Assembly (NCBI GenBank): GCA_963854565.1
Contig: CAWKZT010000005.1
Coordinates: 1 to 29,102, forward strand
Length of the DNA: 29,102 nt
Source of the DNA: CAWKZT01 sp963854565
GTDB taxonomy: Bacteria > Actinomycetota > Acidimicrobiia > Acidimicrobiales > JAHEJN01
Direction: 5' to 3'
The position numbers were made by a program, and so were the translations under genes. Shown piece by piece: positions 14,827 through 23,493 of the stretch (the stretch's first letter is position 1; each line of letters opens with the position of its first letter). Below the pieces are notes generated by a model. The model had not been told where the DNA came from. It searched no databases and worked only from the letters and a program-made list of their open reading frames with translations.

Positions 14827-15516
14827 ATGGCTGATGTCACAGACGCAACATTCGAAATCGATGTAATCGAGCGGTCCGCTACGGTGCCGGTCGTGGTCGA
14901 CCTTTGGGCGCCCTGGTGTGGCCCCTGTACGACGCTCGGTCCGTTGATCGAGAAGGTGATTGGCGCCACGAATGGGCAAGTCGAGTTGGTCAAGGTCAAC
15001 GTCGATGAGAACCCCCAGGTGAGCCAGGCTTTTCAGGTGCAGAGCATTCCGGCGGTCTTTGCTTTGGTAGATGGTCAAGTTGTCGAACATTTCGTCGGCG
15101 CCCAGGGCGAGCAATTTCTTACCGAGTTCGTGGCCAAGTTGCTTCCAGCGGGCGCAGTAGAAGTCACCGACGCCGAAGATGACGGCGCGGCCAACGATGC
15201 TCCGGTGGACGACACGACTGTTGCTGCGGCAGAACCCGAGGTCATGACCGCCGACTACGTCTTCGATCCTGGACCATCAGCAGCATCGCCAGCAGGTGGT
15301 GCACAGATGTCTGAGCCCGGAATGGAGCCGGCGCCTGCCGTGCTGGTTTCGCACGAACAGGGTGTCGCTATCGAAGCTCGCCTGCTCGAGTTACTCGATC
15401 AGGTCAAAGCCGACGATGATGCGCGGCAAGAGTTCGTCGAACTCTTGGATGCGCTTGGGCCGGCCGATCCACGAACAGTTACCTATCGGCGACAGCTCAC
15501 CAACCGGCTGTATTAG
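14827..15516 (+). CDS. Thioredoxin-domain protein with YbbN-like C-terminal region
   Basis: Residues 1-108 are a thioredoxin domain with an intact WCGPC active site (30-34) and the cis-proline strand SIPAVFALVDG. An acidic, alanine/proline-rich linker of about 70 residues follows. The last 55 residues (RLLELLDQVKADDDARQEFVEL and on) match the final helices of the YbbN/CnoX co-chaperone tail, DPxxRxxLxxLLDxLGxxDP. YbbN normally has more tetratricopeptide repeats, so this is a reduced version. Its likely role is redox protection of folding proteins together with chaperones. It is divergent from the kinase gene and starts at ATG 14827, giving 229 residues. Confidence 0.88.
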   Translation: MADVTDATFEIDVIERSATVPVVVDLWAPWCGPCTTLGPLIEKVIGATNGQVELVKVNVDENPQVSQAFQVQSIPAVFALVDGQVVEHFVGAQGEQFLTEFVAKLLPAGAVEVTDAEDDGAANDAPVDDTTVAAAEPEVMTADYVFDPGPSAASPAGGAQMSEPGMEPAPAVLVSHEQGVAIEARLLELLDQVKADDDARQEFVELLDALGPADPRTVTYRRQLTNRLY

Positions 15517-15522
15517 GCCCTC

Positions 15523-15822
15523 ATGAAGTGGCACGGCGACCATTGGCTTTGGGTCGGTGGCCCGGTTCCAAGGGGATCGAACGCCATCACATTGGGCTCA
15601 ATAGTCATTGTTCGTGAGGAGTATGCCGAGAGCGAAGAGTTGTTGCGGCACGAGTTGGTGCATGTTCGGCAATTTCGTGACCTGGGCACGGCTTTGTTTG
15701 TGACGCGGTATATCTCTGGGTATCTAAAATGGCGTGGGCGTGGCTATTCGCACCAGGGTGCCTACCGGCGTATTCCGCTGGAGGCCGAGGCCTACTGGAA
15801 ACAACGGCACGATCACGACTAG
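15523..15822 (+). CDS. Small HExxH metalloprotease-like protein
   Basis: A 99-residue protein with RHELVHVRQ at residues 42-50, giving zinc ligands H43 and H47 and catalytic E44 of the HExxH motif. A downstream acidic cluster (LEAEAYW, about 86-92) could supply the third zinc ligand, and the RIPLEAEA pattern often follows HExxH in small bacterial proteins of this sort. There is no signal peptide or substrate-binding extension. The family is of unknown function. It begins 6 nt after the thioredoxin stop at ATG 15523. Peptidase activity is not shown. Confidence 0.75.
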   Translation: MKWHGDHWLWVGGPVPRGSNAITLGSIVIVREEYAESEELLRHELVHVRQFRDLGTALFVTRYISGYLKWRGRGYSHQGAYRRIPLEAEAYWKQRHDHD

Positions 15823-15888
15823 GTTGGTTGGGTACTTCCCCTCCTGAATGTGTTCGCGTTTGACGCGAGCCTGGAGAGAGGAAGCCTT

Positions 15889-16602
15889 GTGGCCGATTCT
15901 GCCGATGTTGTAGAGGTACCCGCCGCCTCAACCCGCCCCAACAGTCATGCCCTGCCTGGTCCGATCAGCCCGAGTTCGATTGCGTCGCGCCTTCGCGAGC
16001 AAGTGGCGGTGTGGCGCGAAGAATCGTCCAATGTCGTAGTGGCGGGATGCGTCTTGTTGGTGGTGCTTGGGTTGTGGTGGGTTACTCGGCCGCCATCGTT
16101 TTACGTTCCACCTGTTGAGGCGGGGTTGGCGATGGCCGAACCCCTGCCCACAGCAACGCCTGTGCCTGTGTTGGTGACGATTCATGTCGCCGGTGCGGTG
16201 CGATCGCCGGGAGTGTTTACGGTGCTGGCCGAAATTCGGGTGATCGATGCCATTGATTTAGCGGGAGGACTTACTCCGAGGGCTGACCTTGCGCAGGTAA
16301 ATCTGGCCGGATCGGTCGCTGATGGCGAACGACTTTGGATTCCCGAGGTGGGCCAACGTGAGCCAGCGGTCGTTGCCGGAATTCCTGTCAACAATGGCGA
16401 CGGTGCACCTGGCCCGGTCAACCTAAATACGGCTTCAGTCGAAGCTCTGGAGCGACTGCCGGGGGTAGGGCCGAGCACTGCGGCGGCCATTGTGTCGTAC
16501 CGCGAACTTAGCGGCCCATTTGGGGCGGTCGATCAACTGCTGGAAGTCAGTGGTATTGGTCCGGCGAAGCTCGAGTCCATTCGGCCCAATGTTGTGGTGT
16601 GA
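15889..16602 (+). CDS. comEA: ComEA-type DNA-uptake protein (SLBB plus helix-hairpin-helix)
   Basis: ComEA binds incoming double-stranded DNA outside the membrane and hands it to the ComEC channel. The protein of about 237 residues has one membrane segment (about residues 47-65 from the chosen start), an SLBB domain beginning VTIHVAGAVRSPGVF with AGGLTPRAD, and two C-terminal helix-hairpin-helix units: VNLNTASVEALERLPGVGPSTA and LLEVSGIGPAKLESIRP. GTG 15889 is chosen because GAGAGGAAG lies 5 nt upstream; the GTG at 15850 has none. The next gene, comEC, starts 4 nt after its stop. Confidence 0.93.
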   Translation: MADSADVVEVPAASTRPNSHALPGPISPSSIASRLREQVAVWREESSNVVVAGCVLLVVLGLWWVTRPPSFYVPPVEAGLAMAEPLPTATPVPVLVTIHVAGAVRSPGVFTVLAEIRVIDAIDLAGGLTPRADLAQVNLAGSVADGERLWIPEVGQREPAVVAGIPVNNGDGAPGPVNLNTASVEALERLPGVGPSTAAAIVSYRELSGPFGAVDQLLEVSGIGPAKLESIRPNVVV

Positions 16603-16605
16603 GCC

Positions 16606-18231
16606 ATGTTGTCCGATCGCTGGGTCGTCATTGCTGCCACTGCCGCGTTTATCGGCGCCCTGGTGCCCCTTCCGGTTCCGTGGCTGGCTGCAGCGACGGC
16701 CGTGTCGGTGGCTCTTGTGTGGGAGCGGCCCCGATTGTTGGTCGTGTCCTTGTTCGTGTTGACCGCAGCCCTAGCCGTTGAGTCACCCCAGCCGACAGTG
16801 ATTACCACCGGCGAAATTGAAGCTACCTATGAGGTGGTGGCCGACGGGGTGCGATGGGGTGGCGGAGGTCGCACTGAGCTCGAACGCGACGGTGTGCGCT
16901 ACGAGGCGTCGGGTTGGGGAGCCGCCGGAGCGCGGCTTCGCGATCGCTTGGTCGGACAAACCGTTGTCGTGGTTGGGCAGGTTCGGCCCAGTACCGGAAG
17001 TCGCTGGCACGAGTGGCGTGACATCGATGCCACAGTCTCGGTGCAGCAGGTTGTGTCGTGGAGGCCAGCCTCGGGGCTGGCCGGAATTGCCAATCAAATA
17101 CGGGGGACATTAGATAGCGGGGCTTCATCACTGTCGATCGATGACAAAGCTCTTTTCTTGGGGATTGTGATCGGTGACGATCGCGAGATGTCGATGTTGG
17201 TAGAGGACGATTTTCGGGCGGCTGGTCTCACGCACTTGGTGGCGGTTAGCGGTCAAAATGTTGCCTTTGTATTGATTGTTGTGGGGCCGTTGTTACGGCG
17301 TCTTGATTACCGATCTCGGTGGCTTGCATTGCTGGGGGTGCTCTTGTTGTTCGGCGTCATAACCCGGTTTGAACCGAGCGTGGTGCGAGCAACGGCCATG
17401 GCTGCGGTAGCAGCCAGTGCCACGGCGTTGGGTCGTGAAACATCGGCGTTGCGCACCCTGTCGTTGGCGGTGGTGGCTGCGTTGCTGTGGCAACCAGCGT
17501 TGGCTCACAGCCTTGGTTTCCGACTTTCGTTGGCCGCAACGGCGGGGATTCTGTTCTTGTCGCCGTGGCTCATTTCGGTGCTGCCGGGCCCGCGGATCTT
17601 TCGCGAGGCGTCCGGCGTCACCATTGGAGCGCAAGTGGCAGTAGCCCCCATGTTGGTGGCCACGTTTGGATCGATTCCGGTGGCGTCGCTTCCGGCGAAT
17701 TTGTTGGTTGGCCCGGTTGCGGGTCCGGTGATGTTGTGGGGACTCACCGCTGGTCCGTTAGCGGGGATATTTGGGGGCGTATTTGCCGAGGTTGCGCACC
17801 GGCCAACATCATGGGGTACCGGATGGATGCGTTATGTGGCCCAGCAGGCCGCGGTTGCTCCGTTCGGTCAACTTACGGTCGCTCACCTGATTGCTGGCTC
17901 GGTGGCGGTGGGTGGGGCTCTGGTAGTTGGCAAGCGCCGATTGGCAGGCGCGGTGGCGGTGGTGATTTTGTCGTTACCCAGCCTCGTATTCGTCCGCACC
18001 CAACCCGGACGCATCGAACCGGAAACCGGTCTGGCTATTACCTGGTCTGGTGAGGTAGCTGTCGAGATTGACGAACAGGCTTCCCTCCGAGTGTTGTTGC
18101 CGGCGCTTCGCCACAATGGCATCCGTCAAATTGATGTGCTGATCATTCACGGCAACGCAGACCGGATCGACGATGTGGCCGGCCTGGTTGGGGCTCGCCA
18201 CGCGATTAGCGTGCTGGTGACCGACGGGTAG
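16606..18231 (+). CDS. comEC: ComEC/Rec2-type DNA channel protein, short form
   Basis: ComEC forms the inner-membrane channel that takes in single-stranded DNA. Hydrophobic N-terminal helices, an OB-fold-like part (about residues 65-150) and the competence domain with HLVAVSGQNVAFV and RFEPSVVRATAMA are present, followed by many membrane helices to about residue 455. The usual C-terminal metallo-beta-lactamase nuclease domain is missing. Only a remnant remains at the very end: IDVLIIHGNADRIDDV sits where full-length forms have a zinc motif of the type THxDxDH, and here the last histidine and the first aspartate are lost. At 541 residues it is clearly shorter than full ComEC (about 750-800). 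Transport could persist without the nuclease. Confidence 0.9.
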   Translation: MLSDRWVVIAATAAFIGALVPLPVPWLAAATAVSVALVWERPRLLVVSLFVLTAALAVESPQPTVITTGEIEATYEVVADGVRWGGGGRTELERDGVRYEASGWGAAGARLRDRLVGQTVVVVGQVRPSTGSRWHEWRDIDATVSVQQVVSWRPASGLAGIANQIRGTLDSGASSLSIDDKALFLGIVIGDDREMSMLVEDDFRAAGLTHLVAVSGQNVAFVLIVVGPLLRRLDYRSRWLALLGVLLLFGVITRFEPSVVRATAMAAVAASATALGRETSALRTLSLAVVAALLWQPALAHSLGFRLSLAATAGILFLSPWLISVLPGPRIFREASGVTIGAQVAVAPMLVATFGSIPVASLPANLLVGPVAGPVMLWGLTAGPLAGIFGGVFAEVAHRPTSWGTGWMRYVAQQAAVAPFGQLTVAHLIAGSVAVGGALVVGKRRLAGAVAVVILSLPSLVFVRTQPGRIEPETGLAITWSGEVAVEIDEQASLRVLLPALRHNGIRQIDVLIIHGNADRIDDVAGLVGARHAISVLVTDG

Positions 18232-18246
18232 GGGTACGGTCAGAAT

Positions 18247-19098
18247 GTGCAATTGGCGTTGGGTCCCTATCAATTCGATATCACCCATCGCGCTCTGGTT
18301 ATGGGCATCTTGAACCGCACCCCAGATTCGTTCTTCGATGGTGGCTCCTATTTCACCTTCGACAGTTTCATTCGCAAAGCCGAACAGTTAGTTGCGGACG
18401 GAGCCGATTTCTTAGATGTAGGGGGCGTGAAGGCTGGCCCCGGACCCGAGGTAGGTGGGCAAGAAGAACTCGATCGGGTTGTTCCTGCCGTAGCCGCTTT
18501 GACGGAGCGTTTTGATATTCCGATTTCCGTCGACACCTTCCGGGCCTCGGTCCTTGACGAAGTTTGTAAGGCCGGTGCGGTTGTCGGAAATGACATCGCG
18601 GGGTTTGCCGACCCCAAGTATCTCGAAGTTGCTGCTCGTCACGAAGCATCGGTGGTGGCGTGTCATATTCGGATCGGGCCACGGGTTCCGGATCCGAATC
18701 CGATTTACGACGATGTGGTCACTTCAGTGGTCACCTTCTTGGGTGACCGGGCGGCCGCGGCCGTGGCGCACGGCATTCCTCCCGAACGAGTGATGGTCGA
18801 TGCTGGGCTTGACCTCGGCAAGACCGCCACCATGTCAACCGAATTGCTCCGTTGCTCCGATGCCTTAGTTGCTTTGGGGTTTCCGGTGTTCCTGTCGGCA
18901 TCGAATAAGGGGTTCCTGGGTGAGCTAACCGGCACCGACGTCACCGACCGATCCAGTGCAACGAATGCGGCGCACGCTTTGGGGATTGCCCGAGGGTGTC
19001 GTATTCTGCGGGCTCATGATGTACGTGCTGGTCGAAGGGTTGCCGATGTGATGGCGGCGATATTGCGCGCCGATGCAGCAGAGCCGAGCGCGGCGTGA
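18247..19098 (+). CDS. folP2: Dihydropteroate synthase homologue, FolP2-like
   Basis: The 283-residue TIM-barrel protein belongs to the dihydropteroate synthase family, which condenses p-aminobenzoate with a pterin diphosphate in folate synthesis. Landmarks are MGILNRTPDSFFDGG (19-33), FLDVGGVKAGPG (55-66), ISVDTFRA, NDIAGFADP and SNKGFLGELTG. In active enzymes the second site normally reads GGESTRPG, whose Thr-Arg-Pro loop binds both substrates; here it is GGVKAGPG. The same change, and the NRTPDSF variant, mark mycobacterial FolP2, which has been reported to lack synthase activity. I therefore call it FolP2-like and leave the reaction open. Start GTG 18247; the stop overlaps holA as GTGA. 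Confidence 0.85.
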   Translation: MQLALGPYQFDITHRALVMGILNRTPDSFFDGGSYFTFDSFIRKAEQLVADGADFLDVGGVKAGPGPEVGGQEELDRVVPAVAALTERFDIPISVDTFRASVLDEVCKAGAVVGNDIAGFADPKYLEVAARHEASVVACHIRIGPRVPDPNPIYDDVVTSVVTFLGDRAAAAVAHGIPPERVMVDAGLDLGKTATMSTELLRCSDALVALGFPVFLSASNKGFLGELTGTDVTDRSSATNAAHALGIARGCRILRAHDVRAGRRVADVMAAILRADAAEPSAA

Positions 19099-20102
19099 AA
19101 ACTATCCGGCTAATTCGCGGTGACGATCCGGTTCTCGTTAGCGAGGCGGTATCGAAAGCCATCGACGAACTGATTGGCGACGCCGACCGTTCATTGGTGC
19201 TCGAAGAACTGACCGAATCTAACTATCAGCACGACGATGCCGTTGATTTGCGTTCGTTGATTGACGCGTGTGGTACACCACCGTTTCTCACCGACTACCG
19301 CGTGGTCGTGGGCCGAGAAATGGGGTCGTTTACCACCGCGGCCGATGTCGCGTCACTTGTGACGTATCTCGAGTCGCCGCTCGACAGCACTCGTTTGCTC
19401 CTCGTGTATGAGAAGGCGCCCGGTGGTACCCGAAACGGCGCACCACCAAAATCTTTGCTTGAAGCGCTCAAGGCGGCGGGAGGCACCGATCAAAAGACCA
19501 CGATTGGTGGGGGCAAGCAAGCCGGCAAATGGCTCGATGATCAAATGGCTGCGGCCGATGTGGCCATTGAGCCACGCGCCAAACGTTTAATTGCCGACCG
19601 ACTGGGCGAAGATCGATCTCGTGTGGGTGCCTTGCTGGAAACTCTAGCGTCCGCGTTCGGCCCCGAAAAACGGTTGAGCGAGCAAGATGTGGCCCCTTAC
19701 ATTGGCGATGCTGGGTCGGTCCCACCGTGGGATCTGACCGATGCCATTGCCGACGGATCGATGGCCAAAGCGGTAGATGCTGCTCGCCGGATGACCGCGA
19801 ACGGAGCCCGTCACCCGTTGCAGTTGATGGCGAGTCTTCACAATCACTACGAGCGACTGCTTCGCCTCGACGGATCAGGGGCGAGCGATGAACGATCTGC
19901 GGCGGCCGTCCTGGGCATCAAGGGTTCGACTTTCCCTGCGAAGAAGGCACTAAACCACGGTCGGCGCATGGGTCACGACAAGATTGCGCGGGCCATCTCC
20001 CTGTTAGCTGAGGCAGATCTAGATCTTCGTGGGGCAACCGCACTGCCCGCCGAAACGGTGCTCGAAGTTCTTGTGGCCCGTTTGGCGCATCTTTCGCGCT
20101 AG
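19095..20102 (+). CDS. holA: DNA polymerase III delta subunit (HolA)
   Basis: HolA opens the sliding clamp during loading as part of the clamp-loader complex. The 335-residue protein shows the family pattern: a short N-terminal strand with IRGDDPVLVSEA, an alpha/beta domain with PPFLTDYRVVVGRE, a variable middle with KTTIGGGKQAGKWLDDQM, LIADRLGEDRSRVGALLETLAS, and a C-terminal helical collar with HPLQLMASLHNHYERLLRL and ALPAETVLEVLVARL. Delta has no Walker motif and none is seen. The GTG start overlaps the stop of the previous gene by 4 nt, so they are translationally coupled. It is convergent with rpsT across 134 nt. Confidence 0.92.
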   Translation: MKTIRLIRGDDPVLVSEAVSKAIDELIGDADRSLVLEELTESNYQHDDAVDLRSLIDACGTPPFLTDYRVVVGREMGSFTTAADVASLVTYLESPLDSTRLLLVYEKAPGGTRNGAPPKSLLEALKAAGGTDQKTTIGGGKQAGKWLDDQMAAADVAIEPRAKRLIADRLGEDRSRVGALLETLASAFGPEKRLSEQDVAPYIGDAGSVPPWDLTDAIADGSMAKAVDAARRMTANGARHPLQLMASLHNHYERLLRLDGSGASDERSAAAVLGIKGSTFPAKKALNHGRRMGHDKIARAISLLAEADLDLRGATALPAETVLEVLVARLAHLSR

Positions 20103-20164
20103 CGGCTCACCGATGGGCCAATTGAGTTTGTTGGGGCCGCAGCGCATTGGGGCAGGACGCGACA

Positions 20165-20187
20165 AAGGACCGCCGAGGCGGCCCCTT
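20165..20187 (-). terminator. Hairpin between holA and rpsT
   Basis: GGACCGC (20167-20173) and GCGG-CC-CC (20178-20185) pair around the loop CGAG, with AA/TT extending the stem and one small mismatch. On the minus strand it is followed by TTT. Its place between convergent holA and rpsT suggests a two-way terminator. Confidence 0.5.
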
Positions 20188-20207
20188 GAGAAGGTGTTGA
20201 TGTGAAG

Positions 20208-20232
20208 TTGTTGCCCGGCGGACCGGGAACAA
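20208..20232 (-). terminator. Second hairpin just after the rpsT stop
   Basis: TTGTT (20208-20212) pairs with AACAA (20228-20232), and an inner CCCGG/CCGGG pairs around a small loop. The structure begins 4 nt beyond the rpsT stop on the minus strand. There is no long T-run, so it could act as a message-end stabiliser or a terminator together with the hairpin further down. Confidence 0.45.
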
Positions 20233-20236
20233 GAAT

Positions 20237-20494
20237 TTAGTTGGTGCGAACTCGCTTGAGCAGGCGGCTCTTCTGGCGGGCAGCAGTGTTCTTGTGCACG
20301 ATGCCCTTGGAGACGGCCATGTCGATGCGCTTGATGGCAGCGGTGGCGAGTTCTTCAGTGTTCTCGGCACCAGCAACACCGGCGGCTTCGGCCTGGCGGA
20401 CACGGGTGTTGATTTCGGACGTGACACGCTTGTTGCGAACTCGGCGTACCTCGTTCTGCTTGTTGCGCTTGATTGCACTCTTGATGTTTGCCAC
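20237..20494 (-). CDS. rpsT: 30S ribosomal protein S20
   Basis: S20 binds 16S rRNA and helps small-subunit assembly. The 85-residue, strongly basic helical protein begins VANIKSAIKRNKQNEVRR and ends with the typical KNTAARQKSRLLKRV. The frame is open upstream to 20563, but the family's N-terminus starts at GTG 20494, with GAGGA 8-9 nt upstream as ribosome binding site. It is divergent from lepA across 184 nt, the usual arrangement in actinobacteria. Confidence 0.97.
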   Translation of the reverse strand: MANIKSAIKRNKQNEVRRVRNKRVTSEINTRVRQAEAAGVAGAENTEELATAAIKRIDMAVSKGIVHKNTAARQKSRLLKRVRTN

Positions 20495-20678
20495 TGTGAC
20501 ATTCCTCGTTCGGTTGGTGTAGAGCTGGTGCCGGGTGCACACGAAAGCTCCACTTCCAGCCACGAAATGCTAGCGGACTTACTCGCAATACCCTCCAATA
20601 CTGTTGCAGAACTACAGCAAGAGAACTTCTGGCAATGGTCCGACCGTGTGAAGCCTTCGTTACGCTGAACAACGCATT
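20495..20678. promoter_or_regulatory. Divergent rpsT-lepA control region
   Basis: These 184 bases hold the ribosome binding site of rpsT at their left end and must hold promoters for both genes. TACGCT at 20661-20666 is a fair -10 candidate for lepA, about 12 nt before its ATG, and a ribosome binding site for lepA is not visible. No matching -35 box stands out on either strand. Confidence 0.4.
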
Positions 20679-22463
20679 ATGGACCGCTCTAAGATTCGCA
20701 ACGTATCGATCATCGCGCATATCGATCACGGTAAGTCAACGCTTGCTGATCGCATGCTCGAACTCACCGGAGCGGTGAACGCGCGTGATATGCGTGCCCA
20801 GTATCTCGATTCCATGGATATCGAACGAGAACGTGGCATCACTATTAAGTTGCAGAGTGTTCGACTTAATCACAAGGGTCACACCATCAACCTCATCGAT
20901 ACCCCAGGTCACGTCGACTTTGGTTACGAAGTTTCGCGGTCCTTAGCGGCTTGTGAGGGTGTCGTCCTCGTAGTGGACGCGGCGCAAGGTATCGAAGCGC
21001 AGACACTGGCCAACTGTTATCTGGCGCTCGAGAACAATCAGGAAATGGTTGCCGTTCTCAACAAGATTGATCTTCCGGCGGCCGACCCCGATCGGTACGC
21101 AGCCGAGATCGAGAACGTGCTGGGGATTCCAGCCGAGGACATATTGCGGATCAGCGCCAAGACGGGCGACGGTGTCCCATCGGTGCTCGATGCCATCGTC
21201 ACTCAGATTCCGGCGCCGAAGGGTGACCCGGGCAATCCGTTGCAAGCCCTGATCTTTGACTCCCATTTCGACAAGTACCGCGGGGTTGTGTCTTCTATTA
21301 GGATTATGGAAGGCAAGATGCGATCCCACGACCGGTTGCATTTCATGCAGGCCGACCTCGACTACGACATCAGTGAAATCGGCGCCCGAACGCCTGAAAT
21401 GGTGCCACTAAAGGAAATGGCGGCGGGTGAGGTGGGGTATCTCATCGCCGGAATTAAAGATGTCGGCGAGGCCAAGTCCGGCGAGACGGTTACGACCACT
21501 GCGCACCCGGCCGAGGAACCGCTAGATGGGTACCAAGAGCCTAAGCCCATGGTGTTTTGTGGTTTATATCCCGTCGACGGCGACCAGTTCGAAGGACTTC
21601 GAGACGCCTTAGAGAAGCTGCAGTTAAATGACTCTAGCTTTACCTACGAACCCGAAAGCTCGGGTGCGCTTGGCTTCGGATTCCGCTGTGGCTACTTGGG
21701 TCTGCTGCATATGGAAATTGTGGGCGAACGCTTAGAGCGCGAGTTTGGATTGAGTCTGATCTCTACTGCGCCATCGGTGGAATATCACGTGAATATGCCC
21801 ACCGGCGAAATGATCGAGGTGCATCGGCCCAGCGAACTTCCCAACGCCGGAACCTACGACTCGATCGACGAACCAATGCTGCGAGCGTCGGTGCTTACCC
21901 CATCGGAGTACACCGGCACCGTCATGGACTTGTGCCAAACCCGTCGCGGAACGCTCGACAAGATGGAGTACCTCTCACCTGAGCGGGTCGAGATTGTTTA
22001 CCGGATGCCTCTTGCCGAGGTGGTTATCGATTTCTTCGATCAGCTCAAATCTCGTACCCAGGGTTATGCCAGTCTCGACTACGAACCCGATGGTTTCGAG
22101 CGAAGCGATCTCGTGAAGGTCGACATCATGTTGCAAGGCGACGTTGTCGATGCCTTTAGTGCCATAGTTCATCGAGACAATTCCTATGAGTACGGCCGCC
22201 GCATGACCGAGAAGCTCAAAGAACTTATTCCGCGTCAGCAGTTTGAGGTGCCTATTCAGGCGGCTATCGGCGGCGGAATTATTGCTCGGACCACCGTGCG
22301 TGCGTTCCGTAAGGATGTCACGGCAAAGTTATACGGCGGCGATGTTACGCGGAAGAACAAGCTCCTCAAGAAGCAAAAAGAGGGCAAGAAACGCATGAAG
22401 TCCATTGGTCGGGTCGACGTTCCGCAAGAAGCGTTTATTAGTGCATTGAAGCTGGATGACTGA
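20679..22463 (+). CDS. lepA: Elongation factor 4 (LepA), ribosome-associated GTPase
   Basis: LepA is a translational GTPase that acts on stalled or assembling ribosomes. The 594-residue protein has all G motifs: AHIDHGKST (G1), the RGITIK switch (G2), DTPGHVDF (G3) and NKIDLP (G4). It then has domain II, an EF-G-like domain III with GFRCGYLGLLHMEI, domain V with YEYGRRM, and the LepA-specific C-terminal end with KLYGGDVTRKNKLLKKQKEGKKRMK. The length is normal for the family. The stop lies inside the start of hrcA (8-nt overlap), the first link of a four-gene chain. Confidence 0.99.
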   Translation: MDRSKIRNVSIIAHIDHGKSTLADRMLELTGAVNARDMRAQYLDSMDIERERGITIKLQSVRLNHKGHTINLIDTPGHVDFGYEVSRSLAACEGVVLVVDAAQGIEAQTLANCYLALENNQEMVAVLNKIDLPAADPDRYAAEIENVLGIPAEDILRISAKTGDGVPSVLDAIVTQIPAPKGDPGNPLQALIFDSHFDKYRGVVSSIRIMEGKMRSHDRLHFMQADLDYDISEIGARTPEMVPLKEMAAGEVGYLIAGIKDVGEAKSGETVTTTAHPAEEPLDGYQEPKPMVFCGLYPVDGDQFEGLRDALEKLQLNDSSFTYEPESSGALGFGFRCGYLGLLHMEIVGERLEREFGLSLISTAPSVEYHVNMPTGEMIEVHRPSELPNAGTYDSIDEPMLRASVLTPSEYTGTVMDLCQTRRGTLDKMEYLSPERVEIVYRMPLAEVVIDFFDQLKSRTQGYASLDYEPDGFERSDLVKVDIMLQGDVVDAFSAIVHRDNSYEYGRRMTEKLKELIPRQQFEVPIQAAIGGGIIARTTVRAFRKDVTAKLYGGDVTRKNKLLKKQKEGKKRMKSIGRVDVPQEAFISALKLDD

Positions 22464-23493
22464 GATCCTCGACGCTCAGGTTGTCGCGTCCCCGACGCTG
22501 ACGGAGCGCCAAGCATCAATTTTGCGCGCCGTTGTCGATGGTTACGTCACCTCGTCGCGCCCGGTTGGCTCGGGCTTCATCACCGAGAAAACCGACCTCA
22601 ATGTTTCGTCGGCCACGATCCGCAAGGAACTCTTGGCGCTCGAAGATGGCGGCTACCTCATGCAGCCACACACCAGTGCCGGCCGCATCCCGACCGATAT
22701 GGGCTATCGCTACTACGTCGACACCATCGTCGCGCCCAACAAACTTGGCGGCGGCGATTCTCGGATGGTCAGCAGTTTCTTCGACAAGGCTCACGGGGAA
22801 CTCGAACGACTGTTGGGTCAAACGTCGGAGTTGTTGGCGGGCCTCACCACTCACACAGCGATGCTTATTGGGCCCGACCCCGACCTGGTCGACGTTCGGT
22901 CGGCGCAGATTGTTTCGATTGCGCCCAGTGTGGCTTTAGTTGTTGTGGTCAGCGCGAGTGGCCGGGTTGATAAGTACACCCTCGATATCGACCCCAATAC
23001 GTCCGTTGGTGCTATCGACTCTGCCAGTAGGTATTTGGCGGCCACGTTGGTCGGCTCACCGGTGGGCACCAATATCATTGCCGCCCGTTCGGGCGATGCG
23101 ACGGTCGACGCTTTGGTAGCGACGGCCATTGCCGCCGTCGATGTTGATGTCAGCAAATCGTCGGTTTATCTCGGCGGAACGTCACGGGTAGCAGCCGATT
23201 TTGAAACGATCGAAACTGTGCGAGGCGTATTGGCTGTGCTCGAAAAGCAGCTCGTTGTCGTGAACCTGGTACGCGATGTGCTTGACCGCGGTCTACGGGT
23301 CGCCATTGGTGCCGAGACCGGCTACGAAACACTGAACGAATGCTCGCTTGTTGTCACCGAATATTTGGTTGACGGCGAACCGGCGGGCTCAATTGGACTG
23401 TTAGGTCCCACCCGAATGGATTATTCCCAAGCCATGACTGCGGTTGCGGTTGTTGGCCGAGAATTGAGCTCACGTCTGAGCGAGGAAAGCTAG
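22456..23493 (+). CDS. hrcA: Heat-inducible transcription repressor HrcA
   Basis: HrcA represses chaperone genes by binding the CIRCE inverted repeat. The 345-residue protein has the N-terminal winged helix with LTERQASILRAVVDGYV, SSATIRKEL and LMQPHTSAGRIPTDMGYRYYVD, then the effector/dimerisation part with VVVNL and a C-terminal YxxAMTAVAVVGRELS helix. No full CIRCE element (TTAGCACTC-N9-GAGTGCTAA) is seen in this window, so its targets lie elsewhere or the operator is altered. It overlaps lepA by 8 nt and its TAG is followed at once by the dnaJ ATG. Confidence 0.97.
   Translation: MTEILDAQVVASPTLTERQASILRAVVDGYVTSSRPVGSGFITEKTDLNVSSATIRKELLALEDGGYLMQPHTSAGRIPTDMGYRYYVDTIVAPNKLGGGDSRMVSSFFDKAHGELERLLGQTSELLAGLTTHTAMLIGPDPDLVDVRSAQIVSIAPSVALVVVVSASGRVDKYTLDIDPNTSVGAIDSASRYLAATLVGSPVGTNIIAARSGDATVDALVATAIAAVDVDVSKSSVYLGGTSRVAADFETIETVRGVLAVLEKQLVVVNLVRDVLDRGLRVAIGAETGYETLNECSLVVTEYLVDGEPAGSIGLLGPTRMDYSQAMTAVAVVGRELSSRLSEES

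Noticed and set aside
17487..18053. 188-residue plus-strand frame inside comEC
   Set aside because: The comEC frame is hydrophobic and family-like throughout this stretch; the other frame has no recognisable content.
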